Source: Pseudomonas sp. TH41 (GTDB lineage: Bacteria > Pseudomonadota > Gammaproteobacteria > Pseudomonadales > Pseudomonadaceae). Taken from it: 64,000 bases of DNA. The notes under the pieces are model-generated. The model was not told where the DNA came from. It ran no database searches and saw only the letters and a program-made list of their open reading frames with translations. Below, in pieces: positions 39,696 to 49,843 of the stretch (within the stretch, counting starts at the first letter, position 1; each line of letters begins with the position of its first letter). The stretch is taken from contig NZ_JAEKFH010000003.1 in assembly GCF_016650695.1 (NCBI RefSeq), forward strand, positions 1,570,001 through 1,634,000, given 5' to 3'. The translations under genes were made by a program, and so were the position numbers.

Positions 39696-40667
39696 TCACC
39701 TCAATATGGAGATGGCCCCCAGGTATTTCAAGGCGCGCGGCAGATTGTCGCAATCCAGGCTGTCCAGCCAGTGTAAATCAGCCCAACTGCGCAGCCAGGT
39801 GAACTGGCGCTTTGCCAATTGGCGCGTGGCAATAATTCCACGCTCCTGCATCTCGGCTGACGTCAGCTTGCCATCCAGGTAGTCCCAGACTTGTCGGTAG
39901 CCTACCGCACGTATCGACGGCAACCCGGAATGCAGGTCACTTCGCTTACGCAGGGCTACGACCTCGTCGATGAATCCCTGTTCCAACATTAATGTGAATC
40001 TTTGTTTAATTCGGTCATGCAATACCTGACGATTTGCCGGAGCAATAGCCAAGTTCGCGACAGTATAGGGCAATTGTTGCAGTCCCGAAGCGGCTGCTTC
40101 AGTACTTTGCGCAGATTGTTGCAAGCGTAGCGCGGTCATGCTCTGACCGCTGACGCGATAAACTTCCAGTGCTCGACTAAGTCGCTGGGGATCGTTCGGA
40201 TGAATGCGTGCCGCCGATACCGGATCGATTGCCGCCAATTGCTCATGCAGGGCTTGCCAGCCAAGGCGTGCAGCCTCTTCTTCAATCTGCGCACGAACCT
40301 CTGGATCAGCGGCCGGCATGTCCGCCAGACCTTCGACCAAAGCCTTGTAATAGAGCATTGTACCGCCCACCAACAGCGGAATTTTTCCCCGTGCGGTGAT
40401 ATCGGCCATGGCTTCGAGCGCGTCACGGCGGAAATCCGCGGCCGAATAGCTCTCTGCCGGGTCGAGGATATCGATCAGACGGTGCGGAAATTCGGCCAGA
40501 ATGTCTTTTGAAGGTTTGGCGGTACCGATGTCCATGCCACGGTAAACCAGCGCCGAATCGACGCTGATCAACTCGCAAGGCAGGACTTTGGTGAGCTCGA
40601 TGGCCAAGTCGGTCTTGCCCGCTGCGGTCGGGCCCATCAGGAAAATCGCAGGTGGGAGCTGGCTCAT
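39696..40667 (-). CDS. miaA: tRNA dimethylallyltransferase MiaA
   Basis: A 323-aa enzyme adding a dimethylallyl group to A37 of tRNAs that read UNN codons. The P-loop reads [13 protein letters not shown], and the catalytic [16 protein letters not shown] and the FDIGA-type [13 protein letters not shown] segment are visible. [17 protein letters not shown] is a conserved block. The ATG at 40667 overlaps the mutL stop as TGATG; a TTG one codon upstream is in frame but unlikely. Confidence 0.96.
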   Translation of the reverse strand: MSQLPPAIFLMGPTAAGKTDLAIELTKVLPCELISVDSALVYRGMDIGTAKPSKDILAEFPHRLIDILDPAESYSAADFRRDALEAMADITARGKIPLLVGGTMLYYKALVEGLADMPAADPEVRAQIEEEAARLGWQALHEQLAAIDPVSAARIHPNDPQRLSRALEVYRVSGQSMTALRLQQSAQSTEAAASGLQQLPYTVANLAIAPANRQVLHDRIKQRFTLMLEQGFIDEVVALRKRSDLHSGLPSIRAVGYRQVWDYLDGKLTSAEMQERGIIATRQLAKRQFTWLRSWADLHWLDSLDCDNLPRALKYLGAISILR

Positions 40668-42577
40668 CAACGACCGCGCAGGAACAGTTTGTCCAGATCG
40701 TCCAGGCCCAGTTGGGTCCAGGTCGGTCGGCCATGGTTACATTGTCCGCTGCGCTCGGTGTTTTCCATGTCGCGCAACAGGCCGTTCATTTCTGGCAGAG
40801 CCAGGCGTCGATTCGCCCGAATCGCGCCGTGACAGGCCATCGTGCCGAGCAGTTCGTTCAGGTGAGCCTGAATCCGGTCACTCGTGCCGTACTCCATCAG
40901 GTCCGCGAGCACATCACCCACCAGTCGATTGGCTTCAGCCTGCTTGAGCAATGCCGGAATCTGCCGGATGGCCAGGGTTTCCGGGCCCAGGCGCTGCAAT
41001 TCGAAGCCCAGACGCTGGAACCAGGCGACGTGCTCCTCGGCGCAATCGGCTTCACGCTGACTGACCGCCAGGGACTCCGGCACCAACAGTGGCTGGCCGC
41101 TCAGACCTTCGCTGGCCATGGCAATCTTCAGGCGTTCGTACATGATCCGCTCGTGAGCGGCGTGCATGTCCACCAACACCAGACCCTGGGCATTTTCCGA
41201 AAGAATGTAGATGCCCTTGAGTTGCGCCAGCGCATAACCCAGCGGCGGAATGTCGTCCTGCCCGGCCGGCAGAGCGACGGCGTTGGCTTCGGGCAACGGC
41301 GCAAAAAACTCACGATAGGCAGCCTGGGCTTCAGCCACCGGCACGCCTGACTGAGGCCGTGGCGTGTATTGATACTGATAACCGGCGCCAGCGCCCGAGC
41401 CCGCCGTCGTATTGAACGACGGTTGTGCCTGCGGCTGCTCCAGCAACGTATTGGCGGCCAGGCGCATTTCGCCCTGAGGACCGAATTCGCCAGCATCGAT
41501 GCCGCTCGGTCGAACAATGGCCGTCGCGACGGGCGCCGCCAAATGGTCTTCCGGCCGCACATCGCCCAAGGCGCGGTGCAAGGTGCCATAGAGGAAATCG
41601 TGAACCATGCGACCGTCACGGAAGCGAACTTCGTGCTTGGTCGGGTGCACGTTGACGTCGACCCCGGCCGGGTCGACTTCGAAGAACAGCACAAACGTCG
41701 GATGCCGGCCATTGAACAGCACGTCGCGATAAGCCTGGCGCACCGCGTGGGCCACCAGTTTGTCGCGCACGGCTCGGCCGTTCACAAAGAAATACTGCAA
41801 GTCCGCCTGGCTGCGGTTAAACGTCGGCAAGCCAACCCAGCCCCACAAATGCAGACCATTACGTTCAATTTCGATCGGCAGCGCCTGCTCGAGGAACCCC
41901 GAACCACAAATCGCTGCCACTCGCCGGGCACGGGCTGCGTCATCGTGAGCCTCGTGCAGGCTGAGGATCGTTTTGCCGTTGTGGCGCAGATGGAACGCCA
42001 CGTCGAAGCGGGCCAGCGCCAGGCGCTTGATCACTTCTTGCAGGTGATCGAATTCGGTTTTTTCGGTCTTGAGGAATTTGCGCCGCGCCGGGGTGTTGAA
42101 GAACAGGTCACGGACTTCCACCGAAGTGCCCACCGGATGGGCTGCCGGCTGCACGCGCGGCGCCATGTCCCGGCCTTCAGTCTCGACCTGCCAGGCCTGA
42201 TCGGCATCGCGGGTCCGGGACGTCAGGGTCAGGCGAGCAACCGAACTGATCGACGCCAGTGCTTCACCGCGAAACCCCAGGCTCATGACCTGCTCGAGGT
42301 CTTCCAGGTTGCGAATCTTGCTGGTGGCGTGACGCGCCAGGGCCAGCGGCAGGTCATCGGCGGAAATGCCACTGCCGTCGTCGCGCACCCGCAGCAGCTT
42401 GACACCGCCCTGCTCCACGTCGACATCGATGCGCCGGGCGCCGGAGTCCAGGCTGTTTTCCAGCAGCTCCTTGATAACCGAAGCCGGGCGCTCAACCACT
42501 TCGCCGGCGGCAATCTGGTTCGCCAGTCGCGGGCTGAGCAGCTCGATACGAGACGTGTTGGTCAGCACCTGGCTCAT
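40667..42577 (-). CDS. mutL: DNA mismatch repair protein MutL
   Basis: A 636-aa GHKL ATPase that couples MutS mismatch recognition to strand removal. N-terminal ATPase motifs: [26 protein letters not shown] and [15 protein letters not shown]. The C-terminal domain carries [12 protein letters not shown], equivalent to the metal-binding DQHA(X)2E(X)4E of MutL endonucleases, fitting pseudomonads, which lack MutH. A Pro/Gln-rich linker (about 360-430) joins the halves. Its start overlaps the amidase gene stop by four bases. Confidence 0.97.
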   Translation of the reverse strand: MSQVLTNTSRIELLSPRLANQIAAGEVVERPASVIKELLENSLDSGARRIDVDVEQGGVKLLRVRDDGSGISADDLPLALARHATSKIRNLEDLEQVMSLGFRGEALASISSVARLTLTSRTRDADQAWQVETEGRDMAPRVQPAAHPVGTSVEVRDLFFNTPARRKFLKTEKTEFDHLQEVIKRLALARFDVAFHLRHNGKTILSLHEAHDDAARARRVAAICGSGFLEQALPIEIERNGLHLWGWVGLPTFNRSQADLQYFFVNGRAVRDKLVAHAVRQAYRDVLFNGRHPTFVLFFEVDPAGVDVNVHPTKHEVRFRDGRMVHDFLYGTLHRALGDVRPEDHLAAPVATAIVRPSGIDAGEFGPQGEMRLAANTLLEQPQAQPSFNTTAGSGAGAGYQYQYTPRPQSGVPVAEAQAAYREFFAPLPEANAVALPAGQDDIPPLGYALAQLKGIYILSENAQGLVLVDMHAAHERIMYERLKIAMASEGLSGQPLLVPESLAVSQREADCAEEHVAWFQRLGFELQRLGPETLAIRQIPALLKQAEANRLVGDVLADLMEYGTSDRIQAHLNELLGTMACHGAIRANRRLALPEMNGLLRDMENTERSGQCNHGRPTWTQLGLDDLDKLFLRGR

Positions 42578-44001
42578 TGTTTGGCCGCCAGCTCAGCGCC
42601 GGGAATGGTCAGCGTCTGACCGATTTTCAGCTCATCGCTTGTCAGGTTGTTGGCGCTGCGCAAGGTGGCTGGGGACACCTGATAACGCACGGCGATCATC
42701 GCCAGGGTCTCGCCCGGGCTTACGCGATGGTCACGCGGGCCCTGGGCGATCTTGCCGGAATCACGCAGCCAGGCAATGTAGGTGCCTGGCGGCGGATTCT
42801 GCTGGAAGAACTGGCGAACACCGGCGCTGATCGAACGTGCCAGCGCCTGCTGGTGGCTCGCCGCCGACAGTTTCGAGGCTTCGTTGGAGTTGGAGATGAA
42901 GCCGGTTTCCACCAGGATCGACGGAATGTCCGGCGATTTCAGCACCATGAACCCGGCCTGCTCCACCCGTTGTTTGTGCAACGGCGTGACCCGGCTGATG
43001 TTGCTCAAGACCTTTTGGCCAACGTCCAGGCTCGAAGTCAGGGAAGCGGTCATCGACAGGTCGAGCAGCACGCCGGCCAGCATGCGGTCCTTGTCGTCGA
43101 GGCTGACGCTGCCAGCACCACCGATCAAGTCGGAACGGTTTTCGCTGTCGGCCAGCCAACGGGCGGTTTCCGAGGTGGCGCCGCGATCGGACAAAGCGAA
43201 CACCGACGCACCGAAGGCTGCCGCAGACGGCGCGGCGTCGGCATGGATCGAGACGAACAGGTCTGCGCCTTTCTTGCGGGCGATTTCAGTACGGCCACGC
43301 AGCGGGATGAAGTAGTCGCCGGTGCGGGTCAGTTCGGCGCGGTAGCCTTTCATGCCGCTGACCTGGCGCTGCAACTCACGGGCGATGGCCAAAACCACGT
43401 CTTTCTCATGCTGGCCGCGAGAGCCCGAGGCGCCCGGGTCTTCGCCGCCGTGGCCGGCGTCGATCACCACAATGATGTCGCGCTTGCCGGCCGGTGCAGG
43501 CGGCAGCTTGACCGCTGGCTCTACCGGGGTGACCGGCACCGGGGCCACCGTCGCGACGTTGGTCGGCGGCGGGATAGGCGCGGCGTCGGCGGCGTTATCG
43601 AACAGATCGACCACCAGGCGATTGCCGTACTGGGCGTTCGGCGCCAAGGTAAAACTCTTCGGTGTGACGGCTTTTTTCAGGTCGATGACTACCCGCAGGT
43701 CAGTCGGCGTGCGCTGAGCCGAGCGCATCGCCGTGATCGGGGTATTCGAGGTATTGACGTTCAACGGCGCACCCAGGGTCGCGCCGTTGATGTCGATAAC
43801 CAACCGATCCGGGGCGGTCAGGGTGAAGACGCTGTGCTGGACAGGCCCGGTCAGGTCAAACACCAGCCGTGTGTTGTCCGGCGCCCGCCACAGGCGAACA
43901 CTGTTGACCTTTGTCTCGGCCACAGCGTCGACGGTCACCGCCAGAAACAACACCCCTACGGCAGCAACCAACGCGCGAAAGCGCATACCTAACCCCATCA
44001 T
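42574..44001 (-). CDS. amiB: N-acetylmuramoyl-L-alanine amidase (AmiB type)
   Basis: A 475-aa periplasmic cell-wall hydrolase that cleaves septal peptidoglycan. Signal peptide about residues 1-28 ([19 protein letters not shown]), then an AMIN targeting domain (about 30-125) and a Pro/Val-rich linker. The amidase_3 zinc domain follows with [16 protein letters not shown], the Glu in [14 protein letters not shown] and [22 protein letters not shown]-terminal LysM domain with [19 protein letters not shown] completes it. Its ATG directly follows the tsaE stop (TAAATG), and it overlaps mutL by ATGA. Confidence 0.94.
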   Translation of the reverse strand: MMGLGMRFRALVAAVGVLFLAVTVDAVAETKVNSVRLWRAPDNTRLVFDLTGPVQHSVFTLTAPDRLVIDINGATLGAPLNVNTSNTPITAMRSAQRTPTDLRVVIDLKKAVTPKSFTLAPNAQYGNRLVVDLFDNAADAAPIPPPTNVATVAPVPVTPVEPAVKLPPAPAGKRDIIVVIDAGHGGEDPGASGSRGQHEKDVVLAIARELQRQVSGMKGYRAELTRTGDYFIPLRGRTEIARKKGADLFVSIHADAAPSAAAFGASVFALSDRGATSETARWLADSENRSDLIGGAGSVSLDDKDRMLAGVLLDLSMTASLTSSLDVGQKVLSNISRVTPLHKQRVEQAGFMVLKSPDIPSILVETGFISNSNEASKLSAASHQQALARSISAGVRQFFQQNPPPGTYIAWLRDSGKIAQGPRDHRVSPGETLAMIAVRYQVSPATLRSANNLTSDELKIGQTLTIPGAELAAKQ

Positions 44002-44472
44002 TTATTTGGATTCCAATGCCAAAGCGGCACACCACGACTCGCCACGCGAGCCTTGGGGCAAAATTTTCAGCGAACGCCCGCTGTCATGCGGGCTAATGGT
44101 AATGGTCAGGTCGGGCTTTGGCAAAAAGCCTGCACCCTTACGGGGCCATTCGATCAGGCACAGCGCGTCGTCTTCGAAGTAGTCGCGGATACCGAGGTAC
44201 TCCAGCTCTTCAGGATCGACCAACCGATAAAGATCGAAATGGAAGGCCCGGATGCTGCCGATCTCGTAAGGCTCGACCAGCGTAAAGGTCGGGCTTTTGA
44301 CCGCGCCCACATGACCCAGGCCGCGGATGATGCCTCGGGAAAGCGTGGTTTTCCCCGCCCCCAGGTCCCCTTCGAGAAAAATCAGACCGTGCCCTTCGGT
44401 TGTTTGTGCGATGCGTGCGCCAAATGCAGTCATCGCCTCTTCATCAGCCAGGTACAGGGTTACTTCAGACAC
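44002..44472 (-). CDS. tsaE: tRNA threonylcarbamoyladenosine synthesis ATPase TsaE
   Basis: A 156-aa P-loop protein required with TsaB and TsaD for t6A37 of tRNA. Walker A GDLGAGKTTLSRGI, switch-like SPTFTLVEPYE and HFDLYRLVDPEELEYLGI are family signatures. It overlaps nnr by 13 bases upstream and abuts amiB downstream. Confidence 0.96.
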   Translation of the reverse strand: MSEVTLYLADEEAMTAFGARIAQTTEGHGLIFLEGDLGAGKTTLSRGIIRGLGHVGAVKSPTFTLVEPYEIGSIRAFHFDLYRLVDPEELEYLGIRDYFEDDALCLIEWPRKGAGFLPKPDLTITISPHDSGRSLKILPQGSRGESWCAALALESK

Positions 44473-45959
44473 GGTGCTTGCTCCTCCAACAACTGACGAA
44501 TGGCTGGGATCAGATCACTGGCCGCCAGCCCACGGCCCGATTTACCTTCTTGTGCGCCCGCATTGGCGTGCAACCAGACCGCCAGGCAAGCCGCGTCGAA
44601 CGCGTCCATGCCTTGGGCCAGCAAAGCGCCGACCAGACCGGCCAGCACATCGCCCAATCCGGCGGTGGCCATGGCCGGGTGCCCCTGATGACACAACGCC
44701 AGGCGCCCATCGGGGCTGGCGATCAAGCTGCCGGCACCTTTCAATACCACTACCGCTGTATATTTTTTGCTCAATGCATGCGCTGCCGCAGGACGATCAG
44801 CCTGAACGTCGGCGGTACTCATACCGAGCAATCGCGCCGCTTCGCCTGGATGCGGGGTCATCACGCAATCCTTGGGCAGGCTCACCTGTTCTTCGGCCAG
44901 CATATTCAGCGCATCGGCGTCCCAGACTTGCGGCAGTGGCGCATTGGCCGCCGCCGACAACAGACTGCGCCCCCAGGCAGCCTGCCCCAAGCCTGGACCG
45001 ACCACCAGTACAGAAACCTTTTGAAGCAGTCCCATCAATTGATTGGCCGAAGACGTTCCCAACACCATGGCCTCGGGAATTCTGGCCAGCGCGGCAGGAA
45101 CATGTTCGCTGCGGGTGGCCACGGACACCATGCCCGCACCACTGCGCAGCGCACTTTGCGCACTCAGCAGGATCGCGCCGCCGAAGCCGTGATCACCGCC
45201 GATCAGCAATACATGACCGAACTTGCCTTTATGTGACGTGGGCGCCCGAGGGGCAAGTCGCGCAAGATTGCCAACCGTCAGTCGGCGAGCGCTGATGGCC
45301 GCACCGTCAAGCACCTGCGGATCAGCGTGCAGGTCATTGAAAACCAGTTCACCAACCACGTCCGCCGCATCACCGGTGAACAGCCCCAGCTTCAAACCGA
45401 TGAAGGTGACGCTCAAGTCGGCGCGCACCGCAGCGCCCAGGATACGACCGGTATCGGCACACAGCCCGGAAGGGATGTCCACCGCCGCAACCGGCAACCC
45501 ACAGCCGTTGATCGCGGCAATGGCGTTGGCGTATGGCGCTCGCACCGCTCCCGTCAGACCGGTGCCGAGCAAGGCATCCAGCACAACGCCACGCAACTCG
45601 GATTGAGCGGTCCAGGCCTCGATGGAGACTTTTTCGGACACGGCCTCGGCGTGCGCCAACGCCGCGTCGCCCTGCAAACGTTGGGGTTCCCCAACCGCCA
45701 GCACCCGAACCGTCCAGCCGGCCCGCTGGGCCAGCACCGCCACCAGATAACCGTCACCGGCATTGTTGCCGTGGCCGGTCAGCACACTCAATTCCTGCGC
45801 CGTTGGCCACTGACGGACCAACGCACGCCAGGTTGCTCGTGCTGCGCGGTGCATCAATTCGAAGCCCGGCGTGCCAGCCGCGATCAGGCTCGCATCCAGC
45901 CCTCGGACTTGCGCGGCGCTGTACAGCGCGTCGGGTAAATCATCTTTAGTGTGCGGCAT
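44460..45959 (-). CDS. nnr: Bifunctional NAD(P)H-hydrate epimerase / ADP-dependent dehydratase
   Basis: A 499-aa fusion repairing hydrated NAD(P)H. The N-terminal epimerase half (about 1-215) has VLTGHGNNAGDGYLVAVLA and VDIPSGLCADTG. The C-terminal ribokinase-like dehydratase half has SHKGKFGHVLLIGGDHGFGG, MTPHPGEAARLLG and TAGLGDVLAGLVGALLAQG. Start MPHTKDDLPD at 45959 is chosen; the frame stays open far upstream into queG but those codons are not plausible. It is the first gene of the long operon ending at hflC and is divergent from queG, 63 bases apart. Confidence 0.95.
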   Translation of the reverse strand: MPHTKDDLPDALYSAAQVRGLDASLIAAGTPGFELMHRAARATWRALVRQWPTAQELSVLTGHGNNAGDGYLVAVLAQRAGWTVRVLAVGEPQRLQGDAALAHAEAVSEKVSIEAWTAQSELRGVVLDALLGTGLTGAVRAPYANAIAAINGCGLPVAAVDIPSGLCADTGRILGAAVRADLSVTFIGLKLGLFTGDAADVVGELVFNDLHADPQVLDGAAISARRLTVGNLARLAPRAPTSHKGKFGHVLLIGGDHGFGGAILLSAQSALRSGAGMVSVATRSEHVPAALARIPEAMVLGTSSANQLMGLLQKVSVLVVGPGLGQAAWGRSLLSAAANAPLPQVWDADALNMLAEEQVSLPKDCVMTPHPGEAARLLGMSTADVQADRPAAAHALSKKYTAVVVLKGAGSLIASPDGRLALCHQGHPAMATAGLGDVLAGLVGALLAQGMDAFDAACLAVWLHANAGAQEGKSGRGLAASDLIPAIRQLLEEQAPCLK

Positions 45960-46022
45960 GCGTCTTCGGGCTCCGATGTCTGGCAGAATTATACGCATCT
46001 CAGCTCCGGTTTCTCTCGTCTC

Positions 46023-47087
46023 ATGCCCGCTATTAACACAGACCTGCCCGCCCTCGCCCAATCCATCAAGGACTGGGGCCGCGAGCTGGGCTTTCAGCAA
46101 GTCGGCATCAGCGGCCTCGACCTCGCCGAGCATGAGCAGCACCTGGAACGCTGGCTCGCGGCCGGTTACCACGGCGAAATGGAATACATGGGCGCCCACG
46201 GCAGTAAACGCTCGCACCCGGAAGAACTGGTGCCGGGCACCCTCCGGGTGGTTTCCCTGCGCATGGACTACCTGCCGGGCGATACCGAAATGGCCAAGCG
46301 CCTGGGGCAACCGTCAAAAGCCTACGTCTCGCGTTATGCCTTGGGCCGCGACTACCACAAATTGATTCGTAAACGCGTGCAACAACTGGCCGAGAAGATT
46401 CAGGCTGTCATCGGCCCGTTCGGCTACCGCGCCTTCGTCGACAGCGCGCCGGTGCTGGAAAAGGCCATCGCTGAAAAGGCCGGTTTAGGCTGGATCGGCA
46501 AAAACACCCTGGTCTTGAATCGCAAGGCCGGCAGTTACTTCTTTCTCAGCGAACTGTTCGTCGATTTGCCGCTGCCGATTGACCCACCCCACGCCACCGA
46601 ACACTGCGGCCGCTGCACGGCATGCCTGGACATCTGCCCGACCAACGCCTTCGTCGGCCCTTATGTGCTGGATGCCCGACGCTGCATCTCTTACCTGACC
46701 ATCGAACTGAAAAGCGCGATTCCGGAGGAGTTGCGGCCATTGATCGGCAATCGGGTATTTGGCTGCGACGACTGTCAGATTGTCTGCCCGTGGAACCGCT
46801 TCGCCCGTCCGTCCGGGGAAAGCGACTTCAAGCCCCGGCACAACCTGGACAACGCCGAACTGGCCGAATTGTTCATGTGGGACGAGGACAAATTCCTCAG
46901 TAGCACCGAAGGCTCCCCGTTACGCCGCGCGGGTTACGAGCGCTGGCTGCGTAATCTGGCGGTAGGCCTGGGTAATGCACCGTCGAGCATTCCAGTGTTG
47001 GAAGCGCTGAAGGCACGGCGCGATTATCCGTCTGAACTTGTTCGCGAACACGTGGAGTGGGCCCTGAAACAACACGGACTCCTGTAG
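46023..47087 (+). CDS. queG: Epoxyqueuosine reductase QueG
   Basis: A 354-aa cobalamin-dependent reductase that performs the last step of queuosine synthesis in tRNA. Two 4Fe-4S clusters are encoded by CGRCTACLDICPTNA and CDDCQIVCPWN. ADDR-like RYALGRDYHKLIRKRV and KNTLVLNRKAGSYFFLSE are family blocks. The start MPAINTDLP at 46023 is preferred; the frame extends upstream to 45951 inside nnr. Its TAG stop is part of the REPIN that follows (CTGTAGGAG). Confidence 0.96.
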   Translation: MPAINTDLPALAQSIKDWGRELGFQQVGISGLDLAEHEQHLERWLAAGYHGEMEYMGAHGSKRSHPEELVPGTLRVVSLRMDYLPGDTEMAKRLGQPSKAYVSRYALGRDYHKLIRKRVQQLAEKIQAVIGPFGYRAFVDSAPVLEKAIAEKAGLGWIGKNTLVLNRKAGSYFFLSELFVDLPLPIDPPHATEHCGRCTACLDICPTNAFVGPYVLDARRCISYLTIELKSAIPEELRPLIGNRVFGCDDCQIVCPWNRFARPSGESDFKPRHNLDNAELAELFMWDEDKFLSSTEGSPLRRAGYERWLRNLAVGLGNAPSSIPVLEALKARRDYPSELVREHVEWALKQHGLL

Positions 47088-47182
47088 GAGCGAGCTTGCT
47101 CGCGATGGACGTTAACGATAACGCGTACTGTCTGGAAGAATGCGTCGCCTTCAAATTCATCGCGAGCAAGCTCGCTCCTACA
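47083..47182. repeat. REPIN, family A, overlapping the queG stop codon
   Basis: The inverted GTAGGAGCGAGCTTGCTCGC pair has a GATGGACGTTAACGATAACG block. The first core's TAG is the queG stop, and the right end lies 11 bases from the convergent channel gene stop. Confidence 0.9.
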
Positions 47183-47192
47183 GGGGACCGCG

Positions 47193-47804
47193 TCAGGCTT
47201 CGTCGTTGTAAACGAACTTCGGCATTTCCCAGTGGAAACGAATCGCCAGTAAACGCAGGAGGAAGCCGCCAAACAGGGTGATCAGAATCGCCTGTTCGCC
47301 AGGTAATTGCAGGTAGATGCAGAACATGTAACACCACGCGGCAGCGAACGAGACGCTGGCGTAGAGCTCGCGGCGGAAGATCAGCGGGATGTCGTTGCAG
47401 AAGATGTCGCGCAGAATGCCGCCGAAAACCCCGGTGATCACGCCACTGACCGAAGCCACCAACATGCCGTGGCCCATTTCCAGCGCGGTCATGCAGCCAA
47501 TCAGTGTAAATGCCACCAGTCCTACGGCGTCGAGCACCAGAAACAGCGAGCGCAGGTGACGCATCCAGCGAGCGGTGAAGACGGTGAACATCGCCGCGAC
47601 CGAGGTCAACACCAGGTATTCCGGGTGTTTGACCCAGGTCAGCGGGTAGTGACCCAGCAGCACGTCGCGCACCGAACCGCCCCCCAGGGCCGTGACGCAA
47701 GCGATCAGCACCACACCAAACCAATCCATGCCGCGACGACCGGCAGACAGGGCCCCCGTCATGGCTTCGGCCGTAATGGCGATCAGGTAAAGCATCAGCA
47801 ACAT
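47193..47804 (-). CDS. Trimeric intracellular cation (TRIC) channel family / UPF0126 membrane protein
   Basis: A 203-aa inner-membrane protein with two repeats of the UPF0126 module. Seven hydrophobic segments are visible. Conserved blocks include MTGALSAGRRGMDWFGV, TALGGGSVRDVLLGHYPLTW and its internal repeat VITGVFGGILRDIFCNDIPL. Relatives YadS/YicG in E. coli are linked to small-molecule (glycine) transport, and archaeal/bacterial TRIC structures show cation channels. The substrate here is unknown. It is convergent with queG. Confidence 0.88.
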   Translation of the reverse strand: MLLMLYLIAITAEAMTGALSAGRRGMDWFGVVLIACVTALGGGSVRDVLLGHYPLTWVKHPEYLVLTSVAAMFTVFTARWMRHLRSLFLVLDAVGLVAFTLIGCMTALEMGHGMLVASVSGVITGVFGGILRDIFCNDIPLIFRRELYASVSFAAAWCYMFCIYLQLPGEQAILITLFGGFLLRLLAIRFHWEMPKFVYNDEA

Positions 47805-47883
47805 GGTGGCGGTCCTTGCAGAAAGGCGCGCAGTCTACTCACTTCGCCGAAGCACCAAAAGAGGACGACTGTGACACAACTCC

Positions 47884-47968
47884 TGTAGGAGCTGCCGCAG
47901 GCTGCGATCTTTTGACTTTGCTTTTTTAAAACAAGATCAAAAGATCGCAGCCTGCGGCAGCTCCTACA
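47884..47968. repeat. REPIN, family B (channel gene-orn gap)
   Basis: The inverted GTAGGAGCTGCCGCAGGCTG plus CGATCTTTTGA arms have an A/T loop of about 20 bases. It lies 20 bases from the orn stop. Confidence 0.9.
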
Positions 47969-47987
47969 CAGGGACCGTAGTCCGCAA

Positions 47988-48530
47988 TCAGAACTTGATG
48001 AAATGCTTGCGGTAGTGCTGCAGCTCTGCGATGGACTCGCGGATGTCGTCCAGGGCGAGGTGGGTGCTGCCCTTCTTGAAGCTGTCGCGCACGTCCGGCG
48101 CCCAACGTGCGGCCAACTCTTTAAGGGTCGAGACGTCGAGGTTGCGGTAGTGGAAGTAGCTTTCCAGGGATTTCATGTGGGTATAAAGGAAGCGACGGTC
48201 CTGGCAGATGCTGTTGCCGCAGATCGGCGACTTGCCCGTCGGCACCCATTGCTCCAGGAAAGCGATGGTTTGAGCCTCGGCTTCGGCCATGCTGATGCGA
48301 CTGTCGCGAACCCGCTGGGTCAGGCCCGAGCCGCCGTGTTGACGGGTATTCCACTCGTCCATGCCCGCGAGGATTTCGTCGCTGTGATGAATAGCGATCA
48401 CCGGACCTTCGGCCAAGGTGTTCAGATCACTGTCGGTGACAATGGTCGCCATCTCGATGATGACGTCGGTATCAGGGTTCAGACCGGTCATTTCCAGGTC
48501 GATCCAGATCAGATTCTGCGGGTTTTGCAT
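47988..48530 (-). CDS. orn: Oligoribonuclease
   Basis: A 180-aa DEDDh 3'-5' exonuclease degrading dinucleotides, including pGpG from c-di-GMP breakdown. Exo I reads [20 protein letters not shown]. Exo II/III residues are in [16 protein letters not shown] and [14 protein letters not shown]. It is complete and of normal length. It is divergent from rsgA across a 108-bp gap, as in P. aeruginosa. Confidence 0.97.
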   Translation of the reverse strand: MQNPQNLIWIDLEMTGLNPDTDVIIEMATIVTDSDLNTLAEGPVIAIHHSDEILAGMDEWNTRQHGGSGLTQRVRDSRISMAEAEAQTIAFLEQWVPTGKSPICGNSICQDRRFLYTHMKSLESYFHYRNLDVSTLKELAARWAPDVRDSFKKGSTHLALDDIRESIAELQHYRKHFIKF

Positions 48531-48638
48531 TGTGTCGGCTCCTAGGCAATGCTGCGCAGTTTAGCCTAGAGAGGTGGCCGGGCGTGCTAAACTCGCGGCC
48601 GTTTTACCTAATCGCTGCATTCTTGATACGGAACACCC

Positions 48639-49670
48639 ATGGCCAAACGCCAACTCAATCGTCGTCAAAACTGGCGCATCGAAAAGATTCAGGGCGAGCG
48701 CGCTGCCCGCGCCGCCAAACGCGAGTCCTCGGCTGTCGAGGCACTCGAAGGTGGCGATCTGGGTCCGGAACAGACGGGCCTGGTGATCGCGCACTTCGGT
48801 GTGCAGGTCGAGGTCGAAGCCCTCGATGGCGAATTGGCCGGCCAGGTGTTCCGCTGCCACTTGCGCGCCAACCTGCCTGCGCTGGTGACGGGCGATCAGG
48901 TGGTCTGGCGTGCCGGCAATCAGGGCATTGGTGTGATCGTGGCGCAACTGCCGCGCAAAACCGAACTCTGCCGCCCGGACAGCCGTGGCCAGCTCAAGCC
49001 GGTGGCGGCCAACGTCGACATGATTGTCATCGTCTTCGCGCCGCTGCCTGAGCCCCACGCCAACCTGATTGACCGCTATCTGGTCGCCGCCGAGCACGCA
49101 GGGATTCGTCCACTGCTGTTGCTTAACAAGTTCGACTTGATCGACGAGCAGAACGCCCCGGCGCTGAATGCCTTGCTGGCGGTTTACCGCACACTGGGCT
49201 ACCCGGTGCTGGAAGTGTCAGCCCACCACGGCAACGGCATGGAGCAATTGCAGGAGCAACTGGACGGACGCATCAGCGTGTTCGTCGGTCAGTCTGGTGT
49301 CGGCAAGTCCTCGCTGGTCAACAGCCTGCTGCCTGAAGTCGAAACCCGTGTCGGCCCGTTGTCCGAGCTGTCCGGTCAAGGCACACACACCACCACGACC
49401 GCGCGGTTGTTCCACTTCCCGGGTGGCGGTGAGTTGATCGACTCCCCGGGCATCCGCGAATTCGGCCTGGGCCACGTCAGCCGTGCCGACGTCGAAGCCG
49501 GTTTCATCGAGTTCAACGACTTGATCGGCACCTGCCGCTTCCGCGACTGCAAGCACGACCGCGAGCCCGGCTGCGCACTACTCAAGGCCCTCGAAGATGG
49601 CCGCGTGCAGCAGCAACGGATGAACAGCTACCGCTCGATCATCGCCAGTTTGCCGGAAACCAGCTATTAA
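48639..49670 (+). CDS. rsgA: Ribosome small subunit-dependent GTPase A
   Basis: A 343-aa circularly permuted GTPase for late 30S maturation. An OB-fold (about 40-115) is followed by the permuted G motifs NKFDL, then [12 protein letters not shown], then [10 protein letters not shown]. The C-terminal zinc knuckle has the Cys/His set of [17 protein letters not shown] strong bidirectional terminator follows its TAA. Confidence 0.97.
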   Translation: MAKRQLNRRQNWRIEKIQGERAARAAKRESSAVEALEGGDLGPEQTGLVIAHFGVQVEVEALDGELAGQVFRCHLRANLPALVTGDQVVWRAGNQGIGVIVAQLPRKTELCRPDSRGQLKPVAANVDMIVIVFAPLPEPHANLIDRYLVAAEHAGIRPLLLLNKFDLIDEQNAPALNALLAVYRTLGYPVLEVSAHHGNGMEQLQEQLDGRISVFVGQSGVGKSSLVNSLLPEVETRVGPLSELSGQGTHTTTTARLFHFPGGGELIDSPGIREFGLGHVSRADVEAGFIEFNDLIGTCRFRDCKHDREPGCALLKALEDGRVQQQRMNSYRSIIASLPETSY

Positions 49671-49686
49671 GTAGCTTCCCGCAGAG

Positions 49687-49719
49687 ACAAAAAAGCCGCG
49701 ATCAACGCGGCTTTTTTGT
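49687..49719. terminator. Bidirectional terminator after rsgA
   Basis: ACAAAAAAGCCGCG pairs fully with CGCGGCTTTTTTGT around ATCAA. T-runs on both strands serve rsgA and, from the other side, dinD. Confidence 0.93.
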
Positions 49720-49843
49720 GGGTGTCTCGTCCTGAATAAGGTTTACACCTGTTTCAGTACTAGATAGCAGCCCTTACCAATCAATGGACGCCGAGCGACT
49801 CAATTCATGGCTGCCAACTCAGTTAGCCTAGTGAGCTTCGAGT

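Noticed and set aside
45960..46310. N-terminal extension of nnr
   Set aside because: The frame remains open upstream but runs antisense through the start of queG; family proteins begin near MPHTKDDLPD.
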